Position numbers and translations under genes: made by a program
Shown here: positions 25,956 to 34,079 of the stretch, piece after piece
Layout of the letters: each line of letters starts with the position of its first letter
Numbering within the stretch: position 1 is the stretch's first letter
Notes under the pieces: generated by a model
Told to the model about the DNA's origin: nothing
Database searches by the model: none
The model's input: the letters and a program-made list of their open reading frames with translations, nothing else
Assembly: GCA_963708095.1 (NCBI GenBank)
Contig: OY970182.1
Span: 2,046,001 to 2,110,000 of the forward strand
DNA from: JAJZVS01 sp963708095
Lineage (GTDB): Bacteria; Pseudomonadota; Alphaproteobacteria; Acetobacterales; Acetobacteraceae
Length of the DNA: 64,000 nt
Direction of reading: 5' to 3'

Positions 25956-27532
25956 CACGCCTCCACCGCGCGGCCCTTGAGCGGGAACAGGCCGCGCGGT
26001 CGGCGCTGGATGAACAGAATCAGGAACACGAGCACGATGATCTTGCCCAGCACGGCGCCGGCGAAGGGTTCGACGAACTTGTCGACCACGCCGAGGATCA
26101 TGGCCCCGAACAACGTGCCCCATAGATTGCCGACCCCGCCCACCACCACCACGATGAAGCTATCGATGATGTAGTTCTGCCCGAGGTTGGGGCTGACGTT
26201 GTCGATCTGGCTCAAGGCCACACCCGCCATGCCGGCGATACCCGAGCCGAGGCCGAAGGTCGCCGCGTCGATCCACGGCGTGCGGATGCCCATTGCCGCG
26301 GCCATCCGCCGGTTTTGCGTCACCGCGCGGATCGACCGCCCGAGCCCGCCCCAGCGCAGCGCCGCCATCAGCGCCGCCAGCACCAGGAGCGCGAACAGAA
26401 TGATCCACAGCCGGTTCACCGTCAGGGTCAGCCCGCCCAGATTGACGAATCCGCTCATCCAGTCCGGTGACGACACGTCCTGGTTGGTCGGGCCGAAGAT
26501 GCTGCGCACCGCCTGCTGCAGCACGAGACTGAGCCCCCAGGTGGCGAGCAAGGTCTCCAGCGGCCGGCCATACAGGAAGCGGATCAACGTCCGCTCGATC
26601 AGCACGCCGAGCGCGCCGGCGACCAGGAACGCCGCCGGCACCGAGAACAGCAACCCATATTCGTTCAAGGCCGGGGCGAAGCCGGCGATCGTCTGCTGCA
26701 CGACGAACGTCGTGTAGGCGCCGATCATCACCATCTCGCCATGCGCCATGTTGATGACGCCCATCACGCCGAAGGTGATGGCAAGCCCGGTGGCGGCGAG
26801 CAGCAGCACGGCGCCGAGCGAAATGCCGTAATAGACGTCCTCCACCAGGCTCCACATCTGCAACTGCCGGTTGATCTGCGCGATCGCCGCCGTCGCTGCG
26901 GCGGCCACTGCCGGCTTTTGACCTTGCAGGGAGGCGAGCAGGTTGCGCGCGGACAGATCCTCCCGCGTTTCCAGCACCTTGATCGCAGCCAGCCGATCGG
27001 GGACGCCGGCGGTCGCGGATTTCAGCTCCGCCGCGGCGCGCGCCTCACGCAGCACGCGGGCAACCCCGGCGTTCTTCTCCTGGGCCAGGGCCCGCTCGAT
27101 CGTCGGCAGCGCGCCGGGATCGGCCGCCTGGTACAGCGCTTCCGCGGCGGCGCGGCGCCTGGCCGCCCGCGGGGAAAACAGGTCGAGCACGCCGGCGGCG
27201 GTTTCGATCGCCGCGCGGACCGTGTCATTCAGGATCACCGGACGCAGGTTCACCGGCATCGGCAGATTGGCCACCGGCGCACCGGTGCGCGCATCGACGA
27301 ATCCATTCTGGGTACGAATGAACAGCGGCGCATCCGGTCGCGGCCAGCGCCAAGCGACGAGGTTGCCGGCCTGCAGCGCCGCGATCACCGGCCTGGCGCG
27401 CGGGCTGGCGGAGACCGCAAGCGCGCGGATACCCTGCGCCACCGTGTCGATATTGGTGGACGCCAGGTCGGCGAACGGATTCCCCGCCGCGAATGCCCGC
27501 GGCAGCGGCAGCAGCAGGAACAGCAGCAGCAC
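25955..27532 (-). CDS. urtB: Urea ABC transporter permease UrtB
   Basis: 525 residues, a LivH-like permease. UrtB is longer than other permeases of the family because of an extra N-terminal periplasmic part; here residues 1-~215 form it, beginning with a signal-like stretch LLLFLLLPLPRAFAAG. The permease proper follows, with ATGLAITFGVMGVINMAHGEMVMIGAY and AVTQNRRMAAAMGI. The start is a GTG at 27532; no better start lies in frame upstream. The gap to urtA is 61 bp, the largest in the operon. Confidence 0.94.
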   Translation of the reverse strand: MLLLFLLLPLPRAFAAGNPFADLASTNIDTVAQGIRALAVSASPRARPVIAALQAGNLVAWRWPRPDAPLFIRTQNGFVDARTGAPVANLPMPVNLRPVILNDTVRAAIETAAGVLDLFSPRAARRRAAAEALYQAADPGALPTIERALAQEKNAGVARVLREARAAAELKSATAGVPDRLAAIKVLETREDLSARNLLASLQGQKPAVAAAATAAIAQINRQLQMWSLVEDVYYGISLGAVLLLAATGLAITFGVMGVINMAHGEMVMIGAYTTFVVQQTIAGFAPALNEYGLLFSVPAAFLVAGALGVLIERTLIRFLYGRPLETLLATWGLSLVLQQAVRSIFGPTNQDVSSPDWMSGFVNLGGLTLTVNRLWIILFALLVLAALMAALRWGGLGRSIRAVTQNRRMAAAMGIRTPWIDAATFGLGSGIAGMAGVALSQIDNVSPNLGQNYIIDSFIVVVVGGVGNLWGTLFGAMILGVVDKFVEPFAGAVLGKIIVLVFLILFIQRRPRGLFPLKGRAVEA

Positions 27533-27593
27533 GGCAGGCAGGCAACGCCAGGGGGAAACGAGTCCCCCTGGCGCCGGCGGCGCATCCGTCCGC

Positions 27594-28940
27594 TCACGCC
27601 TTCCGCTTGCTGAGGCATTTGCCGGCCACCACGTCGTAGTTGCCGCAGGACATCGGCGGCAGCCAGTCGCCGATCAGGTTCTTCAACTCCGGCAGGTAGG
27701 GCGACCAGGGCTGCGCGACCACAAGGCCGGAGGTTTGCCAGACCACGTTGAACTGCCCGTTCGCCTGCACTTCGCCGATCAGCACCGGCTTGGTCAGGTG
27801 GTGGTTCGGCATCATGGTCGCGTAGTCGCCCGTCAGGTTCGGGTTCGACACGCCGATCATGGCGTCGATCACCGCGTCGGGCTGCGTGGTGCCGGCCTTC
27901 TCGACCGCCTTCACCCACATGTTGAAGCCGATGTAGTGCGCCTCCATCGGGTCGTTGAACACGCGCTTGTCGTTCTTGGTAAAGGCCTTGAACGCCGCCA
28001 CCGTCTCCTTGTTGGCCGGAGTGTCGACGCTCTCGAAATAGTTCCAGGCCGCGAGCTGGCCGACCAGCGGGGCGGTGTTCAGCCCGGCCAGTTCCTGCTC
28101 ACCGACGCTGAATGCCACCACGGGGATGTCGGTCGCCTTGATGCCCTGGTTGCCGAGCTCCTTGTAGAACGGCACGTTGGCATCGCCGTTGATGGTGGAA
28201 ACGACGCCGGTCTTCTTCCCGGCCGAGCCGAACGCCTTGATCTTGGCGACGTTCGCTTGCCAGTCGGAATAGCCGAACGGCGTGTAGTTGATCATGATGT
28301 CGGCGGGCTTCACGCCCTTCGACTTCAGGTAGGCCTCCAGGATCTTGTTGGTGGTGCGCGGATAGACGTAGTCGGTGCCGGCCAGCACCCAGCGCTTCAC
28401 GCCCACCTGGTTCATGAAGTAGTCGACCGCCGGGATCGCCTGCTGGTTCGGCGCGGCACCGGTGTAGAAGATGTTGCGGCTGCACTCCTGGCCCTCGTAC
28501 TGGACCGGGTAGAACAGGATGCCGTCGAGCTGCTCGAACACCGGCAGCACGGACTTGCGCGATACCGACGTCCAGCAGCCGAACACCGCCGCCACCTTGT
28601 CGACCGACAGCAACTGCCGCGCCTTCTCGGCGAACAGCGGCCAGTTCGATGCCGGATCGACCACGACGGGCTCGAGCTGGCGGCCCATCACGCCGCCCTT
28701 CTTGTTCTGCTCGGCGATCAGCATCAGCATCACGTCCTTCAGCGGCGCCTCGCTGATGGCCATGGTGCCGGAAAGCGAATGCAGGATGCCCACCTTGATC
28801 GGGCCGGTCTCGGGCGCCGGCGCGGCCTCGGCGGAAGAAACGAGCGACGGCACGGCGGGCAAGCCGGCTGCGGCGGCGACCAGCCCGGCGCCGAGCAGGC
28901 CGAGACTGCGGCGGCCCAAAGTGAAGCCATCGGATGACAT
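27594..28940 (-). CDS. urtA: Urea ABC transporter substrate-binding protein UrtA
   Basis: 448 residues. It is the periplasmic urea receptor (type I, LivJ-like) and first gene of the operon. A Tat-type leader TLGRRSLGLLGAGLVAAAAG ends near SSAEAAPA. Mature features are IKVGILHSLSGTMAISEAPLKD, VFGCWTSVSRKSVLPVFE and YPVQYEGQECSRNIFYTGA, all typical of UrtA. The start MSSDGFTLG has GGGGAGCTC just upstream; earlier in-frame ATG/GTG codons lie in the leader with the sigma-54 promoter and cannot be used from that transcript start. Confidence 0.96.
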   Translation of the reverse strand: MSSDGFTLGRRSLGLLGAGLVAAAAGLPAVPSLVSSAEAAPAPETGPIKVGILHSLSGTMAISEAPLKDVMLMLIAEQNKKGGVMGRQLEPVVVDPASNWPLFAEKARQLLSVDKVAAVFGCWTSVSRKSVLPVFEQLDGILFYPVQYEGQECSRNIFYTGAAPNQQAIPAVDYFMNQVGVKRWVLAGTDYVYPRTTNKILEAYLKSKGVKPADIMINYTPFGYSDWQANVAKIKAFGSAGKKTGVVSTINGDANVPFYKELGNQGIKATDIPVVAFSVGEQELAGLNTAPLVGQLAAWNYFESVDTPANKETVAAFKAFTKNDKRVFNDPMEAHYIGFNMWVKAVEKAGTTQPDAVIDAMIGVSNPNLTGDYATMMPNHHLTKPVLIGEVQANGQFNVVWQTSGLVVAQPWSPYLPELKNLIGDWLPPMSCGNYDVVAGKCLSKRKA

Positions 28941-29000
28941 GCGGAGCTCCCCAGCTATCTGTTGGCCCGCCGGGGGCGGAGGCGGCCTGCCTTCCCGGCG

Positions 29001-29026
29001 CGCAAGCGCGGCCTCCCGCGCTTGCG
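29001..29026 (-). other. 11-bp perfect hairpin at the predicted urt-ure transcript start
   Basis: CGCAAGCGCGG and CCGCGCTTGCG flank a 4-nt loop. The predicted sigma-54 start (about 29024) lies at its outer edge, so the mRNA would begin with this stem. The CGCAAG half-motif recurs at 29035-29040 beside the -12 element, giving a second dyad with the 29021-29026 arm. It could be an RNA stabiliser, a pausing element or an operator. Confidence 0.6.
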
Positions 29027-29035
29027 ATTTCCAAC

Positions 29036-29050
29036 GCAAGCCGCGTGCCA
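29036..29050 (-). promoter_or_regulatory. Sigma-54 (-24/-12) promoter of the urt-ure operon
   Basis: On the minus strand this reads TGGCACG-CGGC-TTGC, an exact match to the consensus TGGCACG-N4-TTGC. It faces urtA, with about 96 bp between the -12 box and the ATG. A dyad of NtrC-like geometry lies 71 bp further upstream. Urea uptake and urease are nitrogen-scavenging functions commonly controlled this way. Confidence 0.82.
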
Positions 29051-29120
29051 GGGCATTCCGGAGGGTATTGGGCCCCGCGCGGGGGGCGACCCGCCGGTCG
29101 CCGCGCCAAATCACGGCATT

Positions 29121-29137
29121 TGCCCGAATCGCGGGCA
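29121..29137 (-). promoter_or_regulatory. Candidate NtrC enhancer site
   Basis: TGCCCG-AATCG-CGGGCA is a perfect 17-bp dyad with the 6-5-6 spacing and TGC/GCA ends of NtrC sites (consensus TGCACC-N5-GGTGCA), though the inner bases differ. It is centred about 104 bp before the predicted start, a normal enhancer distance. Confidence 0.5.
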
Positions 29138-29162
29138 GACCGGCGGGGAGTCTCGCGCGGCG

Positions 29163-30059
29163 CTACAGCAGGTCGGCCACCGCCGCCTTGTAGCGCCGCA
29201 GAGCGTCGATATGGTCGGCCAGGGTCCGCCCGGCGATGCGCGCATGCCCGCCGCGGCCGTGCGTGCTCGCCACCGTCACATGCGTCACCCCGGCGCGCTT
29301 CCAGAACAGCAGCTCCTGCCGCCAGTCCGCTTCCGTTCCGGACCCGGTGGAGGTCCAGATCTCGATGCCGATCGATGCCGGATCGCGGCCCTCCGCCTCG
29401 ATCAGTCGGCGCAACGTGTCGAACGCGGCTTGCGCCTCGGCGCCGGCGGGGTGCGCCAGCATCATCCAGCCGTCGCCCCATTTGGCGATCCGGCGCAACG
29501 TGTTCTCGTGATGGCCGCCGAACCACACCGGCACCCGCCCGCCGGGCGGCAGCGGGTTGATGCCGGCGTCCTCCACCTTGTGCCACTTGCCCTCGAACGT
29601 CACGTGCGGCGACGCCCACAGCGCCTGCATCACCTGCACCTGCTCTTCCGAACGCTTGCCGCGGTCGTGGAAGTTCTCGTTCAGCCCGGTGAACTCCACC
29701 GGGTTCCAGCCGACGCCGACCCCGAAACGGAACCGCCCGTCGCACAGCAACGCCAGGCTCGCCGCCTGCTTCGCCGCCAGCACCGCCTGGCGCTGCGCCA
29801 GGATCAGCACGCCGGTCGCGAACCCAAGTTTCGTTACCCCGGCAAGGAAACCGAACATCACGAACGGATCATGGAAGAAATCCGCCGAGGTGTTGCGGTC
29901 GCGCGGCCAGTCGGGGCGGGAAGCGGTGTTCACCCCCAGCACATGGTCCGCCCCCAGCAGGTAGTCGTAGCCGTATTCCTCCGCCGCCGCGGCAAAGCTG
30001 CGCAGCGCCGGAGCGCTGCCGCCGATGTCGTTCTGCGGGATCATCGCACCGAGTTGCAT
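29163..30059 (-). CDS. LLM-class flavin-dependent oxidoreductase (F420-type family)
   Basis: 298 residues, a luciferase-like TIM barrel. MQLGAMIPQNDIGG opens the first strand; YDYLLGADHVLG, RFRFGVGVGWNPVEF (flavin or F420 phosphate site) and PVWFGGHHENTLRRIAKWGDGWM are family fingerprints of the TIGR03619-like group. The cofactor could be FMN or F420; sequence alone does not decide. It follows the metallo-hydrolase by 12 bp on the same strand and ends just before the urt-ure regulatory region, so the two are probably an operon of unknown catabolic role. Confidence 0.87.
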   Translation of the reverse strand: MQLGAMIPQNDIGGSAPALRSFAAAAEEYGYDYLLGADHVLGVNTASRPDWPRDRNTSADFFHDPFVMFGFLAGVTKLGFATGVLILAQRQAVLAAKQAASLALLCDGRFRFGVGVGWNPVEFTGLNENFHDRGKRSEEQVQVMQALWASPHVTFEGKWHKVEDAGINPLPPGGRVPVWFGGHHENTLRRIAKWGDGWMMLAHPAGAEAQAAFDTLRRLIEAEGRDPASIGIEIWTSTGSGTEADWRQELLFWKRAGVTHVTVASTHGRGGHARIAGRTLADHIDALRRYKAAVADLL

Positions 30060-30071
30060 GCTCGCGATTCC

Positions 30072-30827
30072 TTATTGCGCGATGGTCAGTTCGAACCGGG
30101 TGGTGGTCTCCAGGTCGTTGTCGTACCACGCAACGATCGCCGCCTCCCGCTTGCCCACGAACACCGGCTGGCCGTTCTCCAGCACCATCGGCAGGTCGTG
30201 GCCAGGCACCAGCAACGTGCCCGGGCGGCGGCGCCACAGCTCCCACATCGCCTCGATCGAGCCGGCGGTCACCGCGGGATCATAGGTCATGTCGGCCGCA
30301 CGGGTCAGCAGCTCCACCCGGTTCTTCGCCGCGTCGCCGGTGAAGATCACGTCGCGCTCCTTGCCCGACAGCACGAACATCATGTGCCCCGGCGTGTGGC
30401 CGGGCGCGTCGTAGGCCACCAGGCCGGGCAGCACGGCCTGGCCGTGGCGTATCGGTTTCATCTGCGCCGAGCCGGCCAGTTCGCGCACGTAAAGTTCGGG
30501 CACGGGCGTCCGGCCCCAGGGCTCCTTCACCGACCACGCCAGCTCCTCCGCGCCGATCCAGATCGCCGCTTTCGGGAACAACACCCAGTTGACCGCATGG
30601 TCGTGGTGCGAATGGGTCAGGATCACGTCGGTCACCTCGTCCGGCGACAGGCCGTGGCGCGCAAGTCCCTTGATGAGGTTGTCACGGTGGCTGAACGTGC
30701 CGACGTCGATCAGCGCCACATGGCCGTTGCCGCGCAGCAGCACGATCGTGCTCCAGCCCAGCCCGCCGTGGCAGACCGACTTGCCGGGATAGCCCTGCAC
30801 CAGGATGTCCAGTTGATAGTCTTCCAT
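30072..30827 (-). CDS. MBL-fold metallo-hydrolase
   Basis: 251 residues. The zinc site is THSHHDH (His72, His74, Asp76, His77), followed by APGHTPGHMMFVLSG and FTGDAAKNRVE with the bridging Asp, and VPGHDLPM near the end. The fold includes AHL lactonases and many small ester or amide hydrolases; no substrate is implied. GGAGGGGACCGTG precedes the ATG. It leads a two-gene unit with the LLM oxidoreductase and is divergent from nnr with just 31 bp between the starts. Confidence 0.88.
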   Translation of the reverse strand: MEDYQLDILVQGYPGKSVCHGGLGWSTIVLLRGNGHVALIDVGTFSHRDNLIKGLARHGLSPDEVTDVILTHSHHDHAVNWVLFPKAAIWIGAEELAWSVKEPWGRTPVPELYVRELAGSAQMKPIRHGQAVLPGLVAYDAPGHTPGHMMFVLSGKERDVIFTGDAAKNRVELLTRAADMTYDPAVTAGSIEAMWELWRRRPGTLLVPGHDLPMVLENGQPVFVGKREAAIVAWYDNDLETTTRFELTIAQ

Positions 30828-30858
30828 CACGGTCCCCTCCGGTTCCATTGTCCGCGGC

Positions 30859-32295
30859 ATGGATAGCACGGGACGCGCGCGGCGGGACGACCCGCCGGAA
30901 CTGCTCACGCCGGCCGAGATGGGGCACGCGGATTCGCTTGCCCCCGGCCTCGGCGCACCCGGGCCGGCGCTGATGGAAGCCGCCGGACGGGCGGTGGCGC
31001 GCGCGATCCGGGCGCGGATCCGGCCCTGCCGCACCCTGGTGCTCTGCGGCCCGGGCAACAACGGCGGGGACGGCTACGTGGCGGCGCGGCTGCTCGCGCA
31101 ACAGGGCTGGCCGGTCGCGGTGGCCGCACGCGCATCCCCGCGCGCCGGATCGGACGCCGCCGCCGCGGCCGCGCGCTGGCACGGACCGACGGTACCGTTC
31201 CAGCCCGAGGAAGCCGCCCGCGCCAGCCTCGCCATCGACGCGGTGTTCGGCGCCGGCCTGGCGCGGGACGTGGACCCGGAGGTCGCCGCAGTGCTGGCCG
31301 CCGCGCCCCGGATCGTCGCGATCGACGTCCCGAGCGGCATCGACGGCGCCACCGGCGCAGTGCGCGGCTTCGCCCCGCACGCGGCCTTCACCGTCACCTT
31401 CTTCCGCCGCAAGCCCGGCCACCTGCTGCTGCCGGGGCGCACGCAGTGCGGCGAAACCCTCCTCGCCGACATCGGCCTGCCCGCCGCCGTCCTGGCATCG
31501 GTCCGTCCCGCGACCTTCGCCAACGGCCCCGCCCTCTGGACCCTGCCGCGCCCCGACGCCGCCAGCCACAAATACACCCGCGGCCACGTCACGATCCTGG
31601 GCGGCGCCGCCATGACCGGCGCCACCCGGCTGGCGGCCGACGCGGCCCGCCGCGCCGGCGCCGGCCTTGTCACCATCGCCGCCCCCGCCGCCGCCGCAGC
31701 CATCTACCGCGCCGGATCGCCCGGCACGATCGTGTCGGACGACACGATCCAAGCCCTGCTCGCCGATCCGCGCCGCACCGTCTGGGTCTGCGGCCCCGGC
31801 CTTGGATCGGAAGCTGCCGCGGCCGCGCTCCCCCTACTGCTGGCCGCCGGACGACACGTCGTGGTGGATGCCGACAGCTTCACCGCCTGCGCCGGTCGGC
31901 CGGAGGCGTTGGCAGGCGCCGCCGTTCTCACCCCGCATCTCGGCGAATTCACCCGTGTTTTCGGCCCCCCAGGGACCGACCGCCTCGCCGCCGTGCGCGT
32001 CGCCGCCACACGCACCGGCGCCGTGGTCCTGCTGAAAGGCGCGGACACGATCATCGCCGCCCCCGACGGACGCGCCGCCATCAACGCAAACGCACCCCCC
32101 TGGCTGGCCACCGCCGGCGCCGGCGACGTGCTCGCCGGCATCGTCGCCGGCCTGCTCGCACAAGGAATGCCGCCGTGGGAGGCCGCCGCCGCCGCCGCCT
32201 GGTGGCACGGCGCGGCAGCTAACGCCGTGGGCCCGGGCCTGGTCGCCGAGGACCTGCCGGCGGCGCTGGCGGGTGCGGTGCCGGCCGGCAAGTAA
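30859..32295 (+). CDS. nnr: Bifunctional NAD(P)H-hydrate repair enzyme (epimerase plus ADP-dependent dehydratase)
   Basis: 478 residues. It repairs damaged NADH and NADPH hydrates. The N-terminal YjeF_N epimerase half (about 15-215) has LCGPGNNGGDGYVAARLL and IDVPSGIDGATG. The C-terminal dehydratase half (about 230-470) has KYTRGHVTILGGAAMTGA, VWVCGPGLG, LTPHLGEFTRVFG, LLKGADTIIAAPDGRAAIN and TAGAGDVLAGIVAGLLAQG, the nucleotide and catalytic-Asp region. The fusion is the usual bacterial form. A strong hairpin right at the stop codon ends the unit. Confidence 0.95.
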   Translation: MDSTGRARRDDPPELLTPAEMGHADSLAPGLGAPGPALMEAAGRAVARAIRARIRPCRTLVLCGPGNNGGDGYVAARLLAQQGWPVAVAARASPRAGSDAAAAAARWHGPTVPFQPEEAARASLAIDAVFGAGLARDVDPEVAAVLAAAPRIVAIDVPSGIDGATGAVRGFAPHAAFTVTFFRRKPGHLLLPGRTQCGETLLADIGLPAAVLASVRPATFANGPALWTLPRPDAASHKYTRGHVTILGGAAMTGATRLAADAARRAGAGLVTIAAPAAAAAIYRAGSPGTIVSDDTIQALLADPRRTVWVCGPGLGSEAAAAALPLLLAAGRHVVVDADSFTACAGRPEALAGAAVLTPHLGEFTRVFGPPGTDRLAAVRVAATRTGAVVLLKGADTIIAAPDGRAAINANAPPWLATAGAGDVLAGIVAGLLAQGMPPWEAAAAAAWWHGAAANAVGPGLVAEDLPAALAGAVPAGK

Positions 32296-32324
32296 GGCCA
32301 AAGGGGCTTCACCCCTCTGGCCTT
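32294..32324. terminator. Bidirectional terminator between nnr and the symporter
   Basis: A 13-bp stem with one mismatch (AAGGCCAAAGGGG / CCCCTCTGGCCTT) around a CTTCA loop, followed by GCTTAC on the plus strand and preceded by bases giving TTACTT on the minus strand. It overlaps the nnr stop codon and serves convergent genes. Its TGGCCTTGCTT edge recurs at two other sites in the window. Confidence 0.75.
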
Positions 32325-32342
32325 GCTTACAGACCGCCCCGC

Positions 32343-33797
32343 CTACGCCGGCACCGCCCGTTGGCGGGTGACGGCGCTCACGGCGATCAGCACCACGACG
32401 TTTGCCACCAGGGCGATGATGCCGACGTTGAGGTCGCGGATGGTTTCCGGCAGCCCGGGCACGAGGCTGCCGATTGTTGCGTGGGTGAAGGTGAGGATCG
32501 TGGCCACGACCACGCCAGTCAGGATGCCGGCGAAGGCACCGGCGGCGGTGACCGGGTTGCGCGGCATCAGGCTGGCGACGACGGTGGGGAACAGTTGCGT
32601 GACGAAGCTGTAGCCGACCAGCAGCATCGTGACGATGGTGGAGCTTCCGGTGATGGTGAAATAGACCGCGATCAGCATGATCACGGGCACCAGCCATTTG
32701 GCGAGCCCCACCGTCTGGTCGTCGCTGGCGTCCGGGCGCACCAGGCCGACCAGGTTCTTCGACAGCAGGGCTGCGGCCGTCATGGCGATCAGCGATCCCG
32801 GCACCAGCGCGGTGAACACCCCTGCCGCGCCGATGATGCCCACCACGGCAGGCGGGAATTGTTGCGTGACCAGCTTGAACAGCGCGAGGTTGGTGGCCGC
32901 ACCCTTCAGCCCGGGCACGGTCAGCACGGCGGCAAAGCCGACGAAGAACACGAACAGCAGGATCAACTGGTAGATCGGCAGGATGATGGCGTTGCGCCGA
33001 AACACCCGTGCGTCGCGCGCCGTGTAGCAGGCCGCGAAGGAATGCGGCCACATGAAGAAGCCGAGCGCGGTCAGCAGCACGGTGGAAACGAACCAGGCGA
33101 CGCTTTGCCCGCTCGGTGGGAACACCAGGAAGCCGGGCCTGGCGGCGGCGATCTTCTCGAACATCGCGCCGACGCCGCCGTAGAGGTGGATCGGCAGGTA
33201 GAGGCCGAGGAACACCACCACGACCAGGATCAGGACGTCCTTCACCACCGCGGTCCAGGCCGAGCCGCGGATACCGGAGACCATCACGTAGGCGGTGACG
33301 ATCGCCGCCCCCACCCAGATCGCTGCGTCCTTCGGGATGGCCCCGTAGCCCGCCGCCTGCACGATGATGCCGAGCCCGGTCAGCTGCAGCACCAGGTACG
33401 GGATCAGCGCCACCAGATCGACGACGGAGACCAGCGCTCCGAGCGCGCGGCTGTCGTATTTGCGCACGAAGAAATCCGGCTGCGAGTGCAGCCCATGCCG
33501 CTTGGCGTAGACCCAGATCGGCGGCAGCAGGAAGTAGGCGATCACATAGGCGAGCGAGCCGTAGGCGATGATGTAGTACGCCGGCGCACCGAGCCCGTAG
33601 GCGAAGCCGGACGCGCCGAGGAAGGTGAAGGTGGTGTAGATCTCGCCCGCCAGCAGCAGGAAGACGAACACCCAGCCGAAGCCGCGCCCGCCGACGGTCC
33701 ATTGCTCGAGCCCCATGTCGTGGCCCTTGCGCGCCAGCACGCCGAGGACCAGCGCGCCCAGCGCCGCCAGTCCGATCAGGATCAGGGCGGGGCTCAT
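32343..33797 (-). CDS. Sodium:solute symporter (SSS family)
   Basis: 484 residues with about 13 hydrophobic helices. WTVGGRGFGWVFVFLLLAGEIYTTFTFLG is the N-terminal SSS core (helix 1 and the sodium site), and GSAWTAVVKDVLILVVV the central helix region. The family imports carboxylates, amino acids or ureides with Na+. It overlaps by 4 bases a small DUF3311 membrane protein; such pairs are usual in this subgroup. The broken amidohydrolase immediately upstream hints at a ureide or carbamoyl-amino-acid substrate, but that is inference. Confidence 0.9.
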   Translation of the reverse strand: MSPALILIGLAALGALVLGVLARKGHDMGLEQWTVGGRGFGWVFVFLLLAGEIYTTFTFLGASGFAYGLGAPAYYIIAYGSLAYVIAYFLLPPIWVYAKRHGLHSQPDFFVRKYDSRALGALVSVVDLVALIPYLVLQLTGLGIIVQAAGYGAIPKDAAIWVGAAIVTAYVMVSGIRGSAWTAVVKDVLILVVVVFLGLYLPIHLYGGVGAMFEKIAAARPGFLVFPPSGQSVAWFVSTVLLTALGFFMWPHSFAACYTARDARVFRRNAIILPIYQLILLFVFFVGFAAVLTVPGLKGAATNLALFKLVTQQFPPAVVGIIGAAGVFTALVPGSLIAMTAAALLSKNLVGLVRPDASDDQTVGLAKWLVPVIMLIAVYFTITGSSTIVTMLLVGYSFVTQLFPTVVASLMPRNPVTAAGAFAGILTGVVVATILTFTHATIGSLVPGLPETIRDLNVGIIALVANVVVLIAVSAVTRQRAVPA

Positions 33798-33994
33798 GGC
33801 GCTTCGTCCCCGCGGTTCGCCGGGTCGATCGCATAGATGATCGCCATGACGACCGCGGTCAGCACGACCCAGACCGTGACCCAGCCGAGCGGGAACGGCA
33901 TGCCGAGGATCAGCGGGTGCACATGGTTGTGCACGACGGGACCGATCAGCATGCCGACGAAGGGGATGAGGGCAATCCAGTGGATGAGCCGCAT
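33794..33994 (-). CDS. DUF3311 small membrane protein, symporter partner
   Basis: 66 residues from MRLIHWIALIPFVGMLIGP, with two hydrophobic helices (about 4-24 and 36-56) and LGMPFPLGWVTVWVVLTAVVM, the DUF3311 pattern. It is encoded just before SSS transporters in many proteobacteria and is thought to be an accessory subunit. TCAGGAGAGCACC precedes the ATG. The open frame continues upstream but without coding character. Confidence 0.85.
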   Translation of the reverse strand: MRLIHWIALIPFVGMLIGPVVHNHVHPLILGMPFPLGWVTVWVVLTAVVMAIIYAIDPANRGDEAP

Positions 33995-34079
33995 GGTGCT
34001 CTCCTGAATGAAAGTCTGTGACAGTTCGGTGACGTTATCTGCCGGTAAACGCCGGTGCAAGCAAGCCGCTGGGCAGCAC

